Assembly: GCF_003264855.1 (NCBI RefSeq)
Contig: NZ_NFZS01000001.1
Location: forward strand, 372,001-436,000
Origin: Dyella jiangningensis
GTDB taxonomy: Bacteria > Pseudomonadota > Gammaproteobacteria > Xanthomonadales > Rhodanobacteraceae
Length of the DNA: 64,000 bases
Direction of reading: 5' to 3'
Position numbers and translations under genes: made by a program. Below, in pieces: positions 8,397 through 22,790 of the stretch (positions within the stretch are counted from its first letter, which is position 1; every line of letters begins with the position of its first letter). The notes beneath the pieces were generated by a model. That model had not been told where the DNA came from, searched no databases, and saw only the letters and a program-made list of their open reading frames with translations.

Positions 8397-9451
8397 GCGG
8401 ATGGCGCGTCGACGGATGTCGGCCAGCCGGCCATATGGCGTCGCACCAGGCGCGCGAGGCTGTCCACCTGGCCGGGTGAGTCATTGAGCGCGGGGATGTA
8501 ACGCAGTTCGTCGCCGCTGGCTTCCTTGAAGAAGTCGCGGTTCTGCATGGCGATCTCTTCCAGTGTTTCGAGGCAGTCGACGGCGAAACCCGGGCAGGCG
8601 ACATCGAGCGTCTTCACGCCCGAGTTCGCCAGTTCGCGCACGGTGGCGTCGGTGTACGGCTGAAGCCACGGCTCGCGGCCGACGCGCGACTGGAAGCTCA
8701 CCAGCAACTGCGAGTCATCCAGCCGCAGTCGTTGGCGCAGGGCATGCGCGGTCGCCTGGCACTGTTCGAGGTAGGGATCGCCTTCGCGCACATAGCGCTC
8801 GGGGATGCCGTGGAACGACAGCAACAGGCGGTCACCGCGTCCGTGCGTCGCCCACCACTGCTCGATGCTGGCGGCCAGCGCCTCGATGTGGCCGACATCG
8901 GCGTGATAGTCGTTGACGATCCGCAGCTCGGGCGGCCAGCGCAGCGCCTTCATCGCATCGGCCACGGCATCGATCACCGAACCGGTGGAGGTGGCCGAGT
9001 ACTGGGGATACAGCGGCAGCACCAGCAGCTGGCGTACGCCTTCGCGCTGCAACTGCTCGATCTGGTGTTTCACCGACGGCTGGCCATAGCGCATCGCCAG
9101 CGCCACGCGCACCGGCGCACCGCCATCGCGGGACAGCTGCTCCTGCAGGCGCGTGGCCAGGGCTTCGCTGCCGAAACGCAGCGGTGAACCCTGCGCCGTC
9201 CATATGCGCTGATACGCGTGGGCCGAACGCGCGGGTCGCACGCGCAGGATCACCCCATGCAGGATCAGCCACCACAGCCAGCGCGGGTAGTCGATCACGC
9301 GCGGATCGCCGAGGAACTCGGCGAGATACGGGCGCACGGCCTGCGCGGTCGGCGCCTCCGGTGTGCCGAGGTTCACCAATAGCACCGCAGCCTGAACGGA
9401 TGGGTCATGGGATTCACCGGCGGGGCCGGTATAGTCATCGCTGCGTGGCAT
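8393..9451 (-). CDS. hemH: Ferrochelatase
   Basis: The product inserts Fe2+ into protoporphyrin IX, the last step of heme b synthesis. At 352 residues it is the usual length. Landmarks are VLLVNLGTP near the start, GSPLRFGSEAL, the LPLYPQYSATSTGS block, the metal-binding histidine in LSFHGIP, and DVACPGFAVDCLETLEEI with the conserved glutamates. The start at 9451 places the family N-terminus about 20 residues in; upstream in-frame sequence is unrelated to ferrochelatase. It leads a two-gene operon with the hydrolase at 7536 and is divergent from the SYLF gene at 9555. Confidence 0.95.
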   Translation of the reverse strand: MPRSDDYTGPAGESHDPSVQAAVLLVNLGTPEAPTAQAVRPYLAEFLGDPRVIDYPRWLWWLILHGVILRVRPARSAHAYQRIWTAQGSPLRFGSEALATRLQEQLSRDGGAPVRVALAMRYGQPSVKHQIEQLQREGVRQLLVLPLYPQYSATSTGSVIDAVADAMKALRWPPELRIVNDYHADVGHIEALAASIEQWWATHGRGDRLLLSFHGIPERYVREGDPYLEQCQATAHALRQRLRLDDSQLLVSFQSRVGREPWLQPYTDATVRELANSGVKTLDVACPGFAVDCLETLEEIAMQNRDFFKEASGDELRYIPALNDSPGQVDSLARLVRRHMAGWPTSVDAPSA

Positions 9452-9554
9452 CGTGGCGTCGGCGGAAGAAACCGCCGCAGAGTCTGCCACAAGCTGCCCA
9501 GGCTGCCGTGGACACGGTTGCCGCAGCAGCCTTCGAAATCCTTCAGGAGTCATC

Positions 9555-10244
9555 ATGTTCAAGGCATCGTTGCATCGTGTGTTGCTTGCCCTGTCGGTTC
9601 TGCTGCTGCCGGCCATGGCGGCGCACGCCGAGGATCCGCCGCTGGTCCGCGCGCAGAACTCCGTGCGTGTGCTCAACGAGATCATGCAGGCGCCCGACAA
9701 GTCGATCCCGACCGACCTGCTCAAGGAAGCCAAGGCCATCGCGGTGATTCCGGACCTGCTCAAGGTGGGCTTCGTGTTCGGTGGCCGCCGCGGCGAGGGC
9801 CTGATTTCGGTCAAGAGCCCCGACGGGACCTGGTCCAACCCCAGCTTCATCACCATGACGGGCGGCAGCGTGGGCTTCCAGGCCGGTGCGTCGTCCACCG
9901 ACGTGATCCTGGTGTTCCGCACGCAGCGCGGCGTGGATTCCATCGTCAACGGCAAATTCACCCTGGGAGCGGACGCCGCCGCGGCGGCCGGCCCGGTCGG
10001 CCGTACCGCCCAGGCTTCCACCGACAGCGACTTCAAGGCGGAGATCTACTCCTATTCGCGCTCGCGCGGCCTGTTCGCCGGGGTCGCCCTGGACGGCTCC
10101 GCCCTGCGCATCGATTACGACGCCAACGAGTCGATCTACGGCAAAGGTGTGACCCCGCGCCGCATCTTCGAAGGCGGGGTCAGCAATGTGCCCAGTCAGG
10201 TGGTCGATTTCAGGGATCGCCTTGAGGAGTACACTCAGCGATGA
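9555..10244 (+). CDS. SYLF/Ysc84-domain exported protein
   Basis: The ATG at 9555 follows AGGAGT by four bases and begins a signal peptide ending in AHA. The mature protein (229 residues in total) is one Ysc84/SYLF domain: AIAVIPDLLKVGFVFGGRRGEGL, then GGSVGFQAGASSTDVILVF and the closing RSRGLFAGVALDGSAL. SYLF domains bind phosphoinositides in eukaryotes. In Gram-negative bacteria they occur as periplasmic, probably lipid-binding, proteins of unknown role. It stands alone before the tat operon. Confidence 0.88.
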   Translation: MFKASLHRVLLALSVLLLPAMAAHAEDPPLVRAQNSVRVLNEIMQAPDKSIPTDLLKEAKAIAVIPDLLKVGFVFGGRRGEGLISVKSPDGTWSNPSFITMTGGSVGFQAGASSTDVILVFRTQRGVDSIVNGKFTLGADAAAAAGPVGRTAQASTDSDFKAEIYSYSRSRGLFAGVALDGSALRIDYDANESIYGKGVTPRRIFEGGVSNVPSQVVDFRDRLEEYTQR

Positions 10245-10249
10245 TGTGG

Positions 10250-10291
10250 AGCGGCGGCGCGATGGCGTGACAGCTTCGTTCCGCCGCTTTA
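10250..10291 (+). terminator. Possible weak terminator between SYLF gene and tatA
   Basis: AGCGGCGG at 10250-10257 can pair with CCGCCGCT at 10281-10288, followed by only TTT. The loop is 23 bases and the T-tract is short, so this is a weak candidate. Confidence 0.3.
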
Positions 10292-10310
10292 ACGTCCCTG
10301 AGGCCTATTC

Positions 10311-10556
10311 ATGAGCATTACCCATCTACTCATCCTGCTCGTCGTGGTCGTGCTGATCTTCGGCACCAAGAAGCTGCGCAACATCGGCTCCGACCTCGGC
10401 GGCGCCGTGCGCGACTTCAAGAAGGGCCTGGATGGCGAAGAAGGCGCCGCCAAGCCGAACAACTCGAGCGATCCCAACGAGCGCCTGCGCGCCGACCCCC
10501 CGCCGGCCGGCACCACGCAGAACCAGAACCAGCACGACACCACCGAGCAGAAGTAA
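10311..10556 (+). CDS. tatA: Twin-arginine translocase subunit TatA
   Basis: This 81-residue protein has one N-terminal membrane helix ([14 protein letters not shown]) and the hinge [10 protein letters not shown]. An amphipathic helix ([11 protein letters not shown]) and a polar tail follow. TatA oligomerises to let folded proteins cross the inner membrane. It leads the tatABC operon; tatB starts 24 bases downstream. Confidence 0.95.
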   Translation: MSITHLLILLVVVVLIFGTKKLRNIGSDLGGAVRDFKKGLDGEEGAAKPNNSSDPNERLRADPPPAGTTQNQNQHDTTEQK

Positions 10557-10580
10557 GCCGGTCGGCGAGAGCTTGTTCCA

Positions 10581-10967
10581 ATGATCGAGATCAGCTTCGG
10601 CAAGCTGGTACTGCTCGCGCTCATCGCGCTGATCGTACTCGGCCCGGAAAAATTGCCACACGCCGCCCGCACGGCCGGCGCCCTGCTGCGTCGCGTGCGT
10701 ACCGGCTGGGACAGCGTGCGTGCGGAGGTGGAGCGCGAGCTGCAGGTGGAGGAAATCCGCCGTCAGGCCAAGGAGGCCGCGGATCGCGCCCACGCGGCGC
10801 AGGCGGAACTCGACGAGACGCTGCGCAAGATGCGCCCGAACGGCGATGCGGCAGCGCCTGCCCCCGCACCGGCAGCCGCGCCGGTCGATGAGACAGGCGT
10901 GACCGCCACTGCGGCGGACGCGTCCGGCGCTACGCCGACCAAGGAGTCCTCGCATGGCGGCGCCTGA
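10581..10967 (+). CDS. tatB: Twin-arginine translocase subunit TatB
   Basis: This 128-residue protein opens with the TatB-type N-terminus (MIEISFGKLVLLALIALIV) and the LGPEKLP hinge, which distinguishes it from TatA. A charged amphipathic/coiled helix and an Ala/Pro-rich tail follow. TatB and TatC form the receptor for twin-arginine signal peptides. The end overlaps tatC by 14 bases. Confidence 0.95.
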   Translation: MIEISFGKLVLLALIALIVLGPEKLPHAARTAGALLRRVRTGWDSVRAEVERELQVEEIRRQAKEAADRAHAAQAELDETLRKMRPNGDAAAPAPAPAAAPVDETGVTATAADASGATPTKESSHGGA

Positions 10968-11718
10968 GCTGGAAAACCCGGATGACGGCGGCATTGAAGA
11001 GGGGCTGTTCTCGCACCTGATCGAGTTGCGTTCGCGACTGATGCGCGCCATCGTCGCCGTGCTGGTCGTGCTGGCGGCACTGATTCCGTTCGCCAACCGG
11101 CTGTACACCGAGCTGGCGGCCCCACTGGTGTCGCGCCTGCCGCAGGGCGCGCACCTTATCGCCACCGAAGTGGCCAGCCCCTTCGTGACGCCATTGAAGC
11201 TGGCCTTCTATGCGGCCTTGTTCATCGCCATGCCGGTGGTGGTCTACCAGCTGTGGGCGTTCGTGCGGCCCGGCCTCTACCGCAACGAGAAACGCCTGGC
11301 GCGACCGCTGCTGGTGGCTGCGTTGTTCCTGTTCTACCTGGGCTGCGCCTTCGCCTATTTCCTGGTGCTTCCGGCTGCATTCCGCTTCCTCACGGCGGTG
11401 ACGCCGCAGGGCGTGGAAATGATGACCGACATCACGCATTACCTCGACTTCGTGATGCTGATGTTCTTCGCCTTCGGCCTGTGCTTCGAGGTGCCGGTCG
11501 CGGTGGTGATCCTCGCCGCCATCGGTGTGGTGAGCCTTGAGCAGCTGCGCAGCGGCCGGCGTTACGCCATCGTCGGCGCCTTCGCCATCGCGGCCTTCAT
11601 CACGCCGCCGGACATCACCTCGATGATCATGCTGGCCGTGCCGATGTGCCTGCTCTACGAGCTCGGCGTACTTGCCGTGCGCTGGCTGCTGAAGCCGGCC
11701 GCCGCGGAGGCCGCGTGA
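10954..11718 (+). CDS. tatC: Twin-arginine translocase subunit TatC
   Basis: The 254-residue polytopic protein has the expected six helices. It carries the TatC signatures LFSHLIELRSRL near the N-terminus, YQLWAFVRPGLYRNEKR in the first cytoplasmic loop, and the FGLCFEVPV helix. It recognises the twin-arginine motif with TatB. Its TGA overlaps the GTG start of the cupin gene that follows. Confidence 0.96.
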   Translation: MAAPELENPDDGGIEEGLFSHLIELRSRLMRAIVAVLVVLAALIPFANRLYTELAAPLVSRLPQGAHLIATEVASPFVTPLKLAFYAALFIAMPVVVYQLWAFVRPGLYRNEKRLARPLLVAALFLFYLGCAFAYFLVLPAAFRFLTAVTPQGVEMMTDITHYLDFVMLMFFAFGLCFEVPVAVVILAAIGVVSLEQLRSGRRYAIVGAFAIAAFITPPDITSMIMLAVPMCLLYELGVLAVRWLLKPAAAEAA

Positions 11719-12194
11719 GCGACGCGGCTGCCCGCGTCGCTGAACTGAGGGACTCGCTGCAACTGCAGCCGCACGTGGAAGGCGGCTATTACCGACGCTT
11801 CCATCCGCCCAAGGGCGCGGACGGCGACACCGGCGTGCGCCACGCCATGAGCGCCATCCATTACCTGCTGGAGCAGGGCCAGTTCAGCAGCTGGCATCGG
11901 GTGGATGCGGAAGAAGCCTGGCATTTCGTCGAAGGCGAACCGCTGGAGCTGCTGATCTACAACCCCGTGTGCAATCGCCTCGAACGCCACTGCCTCGGCC
12001 CGTTGACCGGCGACCACCGCCCCGTGGCCGTGGTGCCGGCCGGCGCCTGGCAGGCCGCACGGCCGCTGGGGCAGTACGCGCTGATGACCTGCCTGGTCGC
12101 GCCGGGTTTCAAATACGAAGGATTTGAGTTGCTGGCGGAGAGCGATCCGTTGGCCGGGCATCTGGCGGGATTGGCGCCGGAAATCGGCTTCTGA
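11715..12194 (+). CDS. Cupin family protein (DUF985)
   Basis: I place the start at the GTG overlapping the tatC stop (GTGA, 11715-11718). It gives a 159-residue protein that begins just before the conserved core. Family features are VEGGYYRRF, SAIHYLLEQGQFSSWHRV and EEAWHFVEGEPLEL, a jelly-roll with candidate metal or ligand residues (His, Glu). DUF985 cupins have no settled function, with some resemblance to sugar-nucleotide epimerase-like proteins. Coupling to tatC implies co-expression rather than a Tat role. Confidence 0.85.
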   Translation: MSDAAARVAELRDSLQLQPHVEGGYYRRFHPPKGADGDTGVRHAMSAIHYLLEQGQFSSWHRVDAEEAWHFVEGEPLELLIYNPVCNRLERHCLGPLTGDHRPVAVVPAGAWQAARPLGQYALMTCLVAPGFKYEGFELLAESDPLAGHLAGLAPEIGF

Positions 12195-12209
12195 CGCCTG
12201 CATCCCCTT

Positions 12210-12377
12210 TGTAGGAGCGCACCCTGTGCGCGACAGCCATTCGCGCCGGTCTTCACCCATTGCCTTCGATAGCCATGTCCGCAGAAGCACGGCGATCCAA
12301 GGCGACTTGCCTTGGCAAAAAAGCCATTACTTGCAGCGTGACGCGAAAGGCCGTCGCGCACAGGGTGCGCTCCCACA
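12210..12377. repeat. Expanded REPIN with covarying arms
   Basis: The left arm (12210-12233) and right arm (12354-12377) both differ from the family consensus at the same pair: CACCCTGTG against CACAGGGTG, so pairing is kept there. The inner spacer is about 120 bases instead of about 33 and includes its own small inverted repeat (CCAAGG...CCTTGG, 12298-12316). The 409-base gap 12195-12603 contains no gene, only this element and the half-REP at 12511. Confidence 0.75.
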
Positions 12378-12510
12378 ACATCGCGCGATGCGTAGGCAGC
12401 GTCAGCGGAGCCGAAGCGCTCGCTAACGAAAGCCGGCCGAACACGCGTCAATGCCCCACCAACGCCCAGCGGGAAGCTGGCGCAGGGATCAAGACCGGCG
12501 CGATAGGCTG

Positions 12511-12534
12511 TCGCGCGCTGGGTGCGCTCCTACA
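12511..12534 (+). repeat. Solitary REP arm
   Basis: One right-hand REP arm (TCGCGCGCTGGGTGCG then CTCCTACA) occurs without a partner arm at normal spacing. It is probably a remnant of a REPIN. It lies just downstream of the convergent ctpA gene. Confidence 0.7.
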
Positions 12535-12603
12535 GTGAGAGCCCGGCGCAGCCAACGCAGCCAACGCAGCGTCGCGCCAAGCTAACGGCAACGAAGAACG
12601 GCC

Positions 12604-13971
12604 TCAGTGCTTGCTCGGCGCGGCCACGGCCGCCGGCCCCGTACGATTCAGCGCCAACCCCTTCAACACATTCAGTGCCTGCGACAACGCGTAATCCTGC
12701 GTCGCCAGCTTGGCATTCTCCGCGCTGCCATCGTTGTCGATATCGTGGCCCGCCGCGCCGTCTTCATTGGCGAGGTGGTTCGGAAGGTCGGCTTCGGAGC
12801 TGATCAGGGTCGGCGGGCTGTCGGCCTTGTTTACCGAGAGATCGGCCAGCGCGATGTCGGGCTTGATGCCTTCGGCCTGGATCGAGGTGCCCTTGGGCGT
12901 GTAGTAGCGGGCGGTGGTGATCTTCACCGCATGGTCCGCGTCCAGCGGCAGCACGGTCTGCACCACGCCCTTGCCGAAGGTGCGGCGGCCGATGATGAGT
13001 GCGCGGCGATTGTCCTTCAGTGCGCCGGACACGATCTCGGCGGCGGAAGCGGTGCCGTTGTCCACCAGCACCACCATCGGTGCGCCGTGGAGCAGGTCGC
13101 CCGCGTGCGCTTCGAAGCTGAGGTTGGAATCCTGCAGGCGGCCGCGCGTGGTGACGATGGTGCCCGAGTCGAGGAAGTCGTCGCTGACGCCGACGGCGGC
13201 GGTCAGCAGGCCACCCGGATTCGAACGCAGGTCGAGGATGGCGCCCTTCTGCGCACCGTTCTTGCGGATCAGCTCGCCCAGCTTCTTCTCCAGGTCGGCC
13301 GCCGTGTCGTCCTGGAATTGGCTGATGCGGATATAGGCGTAGCCTGGCTCGATCTCACGCGTCTTCACGCTGGTGACGGAGATGCGCTCGCGCACCAGCG
13401 GCATGTCGATCGGCTTGTCGCTCTTTTCGTGCAGGATGGTGAGCGTGATCTTGCTGCCGGGGTCGCCGCGCAGTTCCTTGAACATCTCGTCGATGTTCTC
13501 GGCGTCCACCGGCTTGCCGTTGATCTTGACGATGGTGTCCCCCGGCTTGATGCCGGCGCGCGCCGCGGGCGTGTCGTCGATGGGGGCGACGATGCGCAGC
13601 GTGCCGTCCACTTGCAGCACTTCGATGCCGAGGCCGCCGTACTGGCCGGTGGTGTCTTCGTTGAGTTCGGCCAGGCCGTCCTTGTCCAGGTATTCGCTGT
13701 GTGGATCCAGCCCACTGAGCATGCCGCTGATGGCGGCCTTCATCAGGGTCTTGTTGTCCACCGGTTCGACGTACGCCTGCCGCACGATTTCGTAGACGCG
13801 GCTGAAGTTGCGCACGTCGTCGAGGTCCAGGCGATCCGGCGCCGAGCTGGCCGGGGCCGGCGCGGTGGCGGTGGGGGTCGCAGGGTGCTTGGCGCCGTTG
13901 GGCGCGGTCTGGGCCTGTGCCAGTGGCGCCGCCAACAGCAGGGCGGCCAGGCTCAAGGTGGAAAACCGCAT
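12604..13971 (-). CDS. ctpA: C-terminal processing peptidase, S41 family
   Basis: The start at 13971 gives a 455-residue protein with a signal peptide (LLLAAPLAQA). Upstream in-frame codons are Arg-rich and unlike an export signal. A PDZ domain (GGLGIEV...AARAGIKPGDTIVKING) is followed by the S41 protease core. That core has nucleophile Ser in NGTASAAEIV and catalytic Lys in RTFGKGVVQ about 25 residues later. It is probably a periplasmic protease cleaving hydrophobic C-termini, including peptidoglycan hydrolases or their adaptors. It lies directly downstream of envC, the usual neighbour. Confidence 0.92.
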   Translation of the reverse strand: MRFSTLSLAALLLAAPLAQAQTAPNGAKHPATPTATAPAPASSAPDRLDLDDVRNFSRVYEIVRQAYVEPVDNKTLMKAAISGMLSGLDPHSEYLDKDGLAELNEDTTGQYGGLGIEVLQVDGTLRIVAPIDDTPAARAGIKPGDTIVKINGKPVDAENIDEMFKELRGDPGSKITLTILHEKSDKPIDMPLVRERISVTSVKTREIEPGYAYIRISQFQDDTAADLEKKLGELIRKNGAQKGAILDLRSNPGGLLTAAVGVSDDFLDSGTIVTTRGRLQDSNLSFEAHAGDLLHGAPMVVLVDNGTASAAEIVSGALKDNRRALIIGRRTFGKGVVQTVLPLDADHAVKITTARYYTPKGTSIQAEGIKPDIALADLSVNKADSPPTLISSEADLPNHLANEDGAAGHDIDNDGSAENAKLATQDYALSQALNVLKGLALNRTGPAAVAAPSKH

Positions 13972-14131
13972 GGTGGGGAAGACTCCGGGGAACCGAGGGG
14001 AGCGCCACCGGCGGGTGGGGCACTGCTGCTTGGACCGCCGGATCGCGTTGGAATTCAATGTCATGTCGCGGAGATTAGCCTGCGACGCCGCGTAGCTGGC
14101 GTCAACGTCGCGGGCTTAAGGCGATACATAT

Positions 14132-15331
14132 TCAGTGTTGCCTTAACCACGTGCGCGGATCGACGGGTTTGTTGTTCTGGCGCAGCTCGAAGTAGACGCC
14201 GGTATTGACCCCGGTCGGGGCGCTGGCGGTGCCCACCGCCTCGCCGGCCGCCACTTGGTCGCCCACCCCGTGCAGCAGGGTCTCGTTGTTGCCGTACATG
14301 CTCAGCCAGCCGTTGCCGTGGCTGAGGATGACCAGCATGCCGTAGCCGCGCAGGAAGGCGGCGTAGACCACCTTGCCGCTGGATACCGCCCGCACCTCGC
14401 TGCCGCCCGGTGCCTTGATCAGCACGCCGTTGCCGTAGCTGTTGACGGCGCCGCTGGCCGGCCAGGGCAGGTTGCCGCGGATGTTCACCAGGCCCTTGCC
14501 TGGCGGTGGCGCGACGGAGCCGGCATTGGCCTTCGCCGCGGCACGCTCGGCTTCCCGGGCGGCCTCCTCGATGGCCTTCTGCAGCTTGTCGACCAACTGG
14601 TTGAGCGAGGCCTCGTTCTGCTTCAGCGCCGCGAGCCTGGCGCCCTGGTCCTTGTACTGGGCGTCGGTGTCGGCCACCAGCTTGGCCTGGCTGGCCCGCT
14701 GCTGCTCCAGCGTCTTGGCCTGGGTCTCGCGTTCGGCGCGACTGGCCTGCAGGGCCTGCTTCTCGGCGTTGATCTGCGTCTCCAGGTCCTGCAGGCGCGC
14801 CAGGTCGCCCATCAGCTTCTGCACGCGGGCCACGCGGTCTTCCTGGAAATACTTCGAATAGGCCAGAGCCTGGGCGATGCGCGCAACGTCGTCGTCACCC
14901 ATCAGAAGGCGAAGGTCCGAGCCGCGACCCAGCGCATAGGTGGCGCGCAGCAGCTCGGCGATGGCGGCCCGCTGGCCTTCGAGACTTTTCTGCAGCTCGC
15001 CCCGCTGGGCTTCGAGTCCGTCCAGGTCCTTCTGCTTGGCGGCCAACTGGGCATCGGTTTCCCGCACGGCCTTGGCGGCGGCGGCCACGGCATTGGCCTG
15101 CTTGGCCAGCTCGGCCGTCGCACTGTCGCGCTTGGCGGCCGTCTCTGCCTGCTCTTTGGCGAGTGCCTCCATCTTGCTGCGGATATCCGACAGCTTCTTC
15201 TGCGCCTCGGCCTGCTCGGTGCGCGTCTTGCTGTCCTGCGCCGACCAGGCGGGCAGGGCCAGCAGGGAGAGGAGGATGGCGCCGGTCACGGCGCGGGCGA
15301 GGGGGCGGGCACGACGGAGTGGTATGGGCAT
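14132..15331 (-). CDS. envC: Murein hydrolase activator EnvC
   Basis: This is a 399-residue exported protein. After a signal peptide come two long coiled-coil stretches (about residues 30-260), then a C-terminal LytM/M23 domain. The metal-binding residues of active M23 peptidases are not present: the HxxxD position reads SYGNG and the HxH position reads VYFEL. This matches EnvC, which does not cleave peptidoglycan but activates the division amidases AmiA/AmiB through FtsEX. The ATG at 15331 begins the signal peptide. ctpA follows after 160 bases. Confidence 0.9.
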   Translation of the reverse strand: MPIPLRRARPLARAVTGAILLSLLALPAWSAQDSKTRTEQAEAQKKLSDIRSKMEALAKEQAETAAKRDSATAELAKQANAVAAAAKAVRETDAQLAAKQKDLDGLEAQRGELQKSLEGQRAAIAELLRATYALGRGSDLRLLMGDDDVARIAQALAYSKYFQEDRVARVQKLMGDLARLQDLETQINAEKQALQASRAERETQAKTLEQQRASQAKLVADTDAQYKDQGARLAALKQNEASLNQLVDKLQKAIEEAAREAERAAAKANAGSVAPPPGKGLVNIRGNLPWPASGAVNSYGNGVLIKAPGGSEVRAVSSGKVVYAAFLRGYGMLVILSHGNGWLSMYGNNETLLHGVGDQVAAGEAVGTASAPTGVNTGVYFELRQNNKPVDPRTWLRQH

Positions 15332-15717
15332 CGGCGGATTATCACAGAGCGCGATGACAGCGCGCGAGCCGGTGCGGTGGGTGACATCGGGGCGGCCGCC
15401 TCCGCATGGGTGCGTGCTGATCCACCGCACTGGTATGCCTGATGGTCATCGAGATGCTGGCCATCATGTCGCCAGACGGATGTAACCGCACTCGCGTGAT
15501 CGATCGCGCGAGCGTTGCTTCGCCACGATGCACGCGATGCGCGTCGATGTCCTGCGGACAGGAAATGCTTCCAACTGAAACTTTCATTTAGCCGTAAAGA
15601 TGTCTTTGACGCGACGCACCAATTGTGTTTTAGTCGAGGCCACACTTGGACACGTGGCAGCGGAGCCTTCGGCCCCGTTGGGACGACGTGTCTCCATCCA
15701 TCGGCCGGGGAGGCAAG
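15332..15717. other. Intergenic region between divergent envC and gltB
   Basis: This 386-base gap carries no convincing gene. The gltB-proximal 130 bases are noticeably AT-richer and hold a sigma70-like promoter (15606-15634). A CTCGCG/CGCGAG inverted repeat lies at 15491-15512. The envC promoter should lie in the left half. Confidence 0.6.
15606..15634 (+). promoter_or_regulatory. Candidate sigma70 promoter for gltBD
   Basis: TTGACG (15606-15611) and TTTAGT (15629-15634) are separated by 17 bases, with an A/T-rich stretch upstream resembling an UP element. This would give a leader of roughly 75 bases before the gltB ATG. The -10 match is 4 of 6. Confidence 0.45.
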
Positions 15718-21599
<5,882 letters not shown>

Positions 21600-21620
21600 G
21601 GGCGTGGTTTGCGATGCGCT

Positions 21621-21703
21621 TGTAGGAGCGCACCCAGTGCGCGACCGCAGAGCGTTGGCGATGCCGCTCCGTAGGCTTATCGCGCACTGGGTGCGCTCCT
21701 ACA
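21621..21703 (-). repeat. REPIN, reverse orientation
   Basis: The REP arms are perfectly complementary. The spacer read on the minus strand (TAAGCCTACGGAGCGG) matches the forward spacer of other copies, so this copy is inverted. It follows gltD and may protect or terminate the gltBD transcript. Confidence 0.9.
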
Positions 21704-21769
21704 GGGGAAGCTATTATCCGTGTCGACCGCCGCAGTGCGGCCGAATTTTGATTTCCCGGAGCGAAACCC

Positions 21770-22642
21770 ATGCGCCTTGGCCTCGCCGCCAACCAACTCC
21801 ATCACGCGCAGGCCGATGCCGCGCTGTTCCGCTGGCTGCGTGCCTGTGAAGCGGGCGTCCGCGAACTGGACCTGGGGTTGCATGCGGTAGGGCGCACGTA
21901 TGACGCCATCCAGCGCGCGGGGCATCTGGAAAACTACGCGCCGTTGCGCCGCTACCCGTATGGGCGCGAAGGCGGCCTGATGAAACTTGTCGCCGAAGTG
22001 GTCGGGCTCGGCGAAGGGCGCGTCCTCGATGGCGCCATCTATCTGATCGATCCGGTCGACCCGTCATCCATTTTTCCGGAAGCCATCGCGCTCAAGCGCC
22101 AGTGCGTGATCCACGGCAAGCCTTTCATCTCGACCGTCGCCACCGCGCGCGACTGGATCGAGATGGAACGCGTGCATGCCGGTCTTGCGCCCGATCCCGG
22201 TGCGGACAGCCTGCATGCGCTGGAGACCCAGACCATGGCGCTGATCGCCCATGACGCGATGAAGCCGCAGATGCTGGCCTACGCGTCGGAGCACTTCGAC
22301 GTGTTGTCCCGCTTTGCGCGACGCGTCGGCACGGGCACCACTGGCCAGCGGCTCAACGAGCTGGCGTGGAGCCGCGGCTGGCCCAGCGACTCGGCCTGGG
22401 TGGAGCGTTACCAGAGCGGACCGATGGGCGGCGATGCGCAGATCGCCGACCTGGTGCTCGAACGCCGTTGTCAGCGTGCGATCTTCTTCGAGGACCCGCA
22501 CGTGGCGCGCCAGCACGAGGCCGACATCCAGCTGCTGGAACGCGCCGTCACCACGCGTACCGACGAGGCGGCCTGCATCACCTCTCCGCGCGTGGCCGCG
22601 CGCTGGGCGGAAGGTGCGCGGTTGCGAAAGGCCCGCCGCTGA
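21770..22642 (+). CDS. Tandem methylglyoxal-synthase-like protein
   Basis: The 290-residue protein seems to hold two copies of the methylglyoxal synthase fold. The C-terminal copy (about 155-290) keeps every catalytic landmark of E. coli MgsA at matching spacing: His161-Asp162 and Lys165, the GTTG phosphate loop (189-192), Asp222 in GPMGGD, Asp242, His249 and Asp252. The N-terminal copy (1-145) keeps the fold pattern (YLIDPVDP, then KPFISTVATARDWI like the IPVATNVATADFI segment). It has lost the equivalents of His19, Asp71, His98 and Asp101. If active, it would convert dihydroxyacetone phosphate to methylglyoxal. MgsA is normally a single domain of about 150 residues. Confidence 0.78.
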   Translation: MRLGLAANQLHHAQADAALFRWLRACEAGVRELDLGLHAVGRTYDAIQRAGHLENYAPLRRYPYGREGGLMKLVAEVVGLGEGRVLDGAIYLIDPVDPSSIFPEAIALKRQCVIHGKPFISTVATARDWIEMERVHAGLAPDPGADSLHALETQTMALIAHDAMKPQMLAYASEHFDVLSRFARRVGTGTTGQRLNELAWSRGWPSDSAWVERYQSGPMGGDAQIADLVLERRCQRAIFFEDPHVARQHEADIQLLERAVTTRTDEAACITSPRVAARWAEGARLRKARR

Positions 22643-22750
22643 GGCCGCTTTCCAGGGTTTTGCTGGCGGTCGCGGCAGCGCGAATCCTTGATGGAACGTC
22701 GAGGTTTTGTCGCGGTTTTCGATGAAATCGACATGGCGCGCAATATGCAA

Positions 22751-22767
22751 GTGCTGCGAAGCAGCAC
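22751..22767. promoter_or_regulatory. Perfect inverted repeat 1
   Basis: GTGCTGC, three bases, GCAGCAC: a 7-bp stem, adjacent to the second repeat. It could be a transcript hairpin or a protein-binding site. Confidence 0.4.
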
Positions 22768-22772
22768 CGGTT

Positions 22773-22790
22773 TGGATGTCCAGACATCCA
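22773..22790. promoter_or_regulatory. Perfect 18-base inverted repeat, operator-like
   Basis: TGGATGTC, CA, GACATCCA is a perfect dyad with 8-base arms. The two-base centre argues against a stable hairpin and favours binding by a dimeric regulator. It loosely resembles paired met-box octamers (GGATGTCC AGACATCC), but I cannot assign a regulator. Confidence 0.45.

Noticed and set aside
14116-14147. TTAAGGC/GCCTTAA inverted repeat around the envC stop as a terminator
   Set aside because: The 7-bp stem is AT-rich with a 17-base loop and there is no T-tract after it.
22773-22790. Assigning the 18-base dyad to MetJ
   Set aside because: The two octamers match the met-box consensus only partly, and no methionine gene is nearby.
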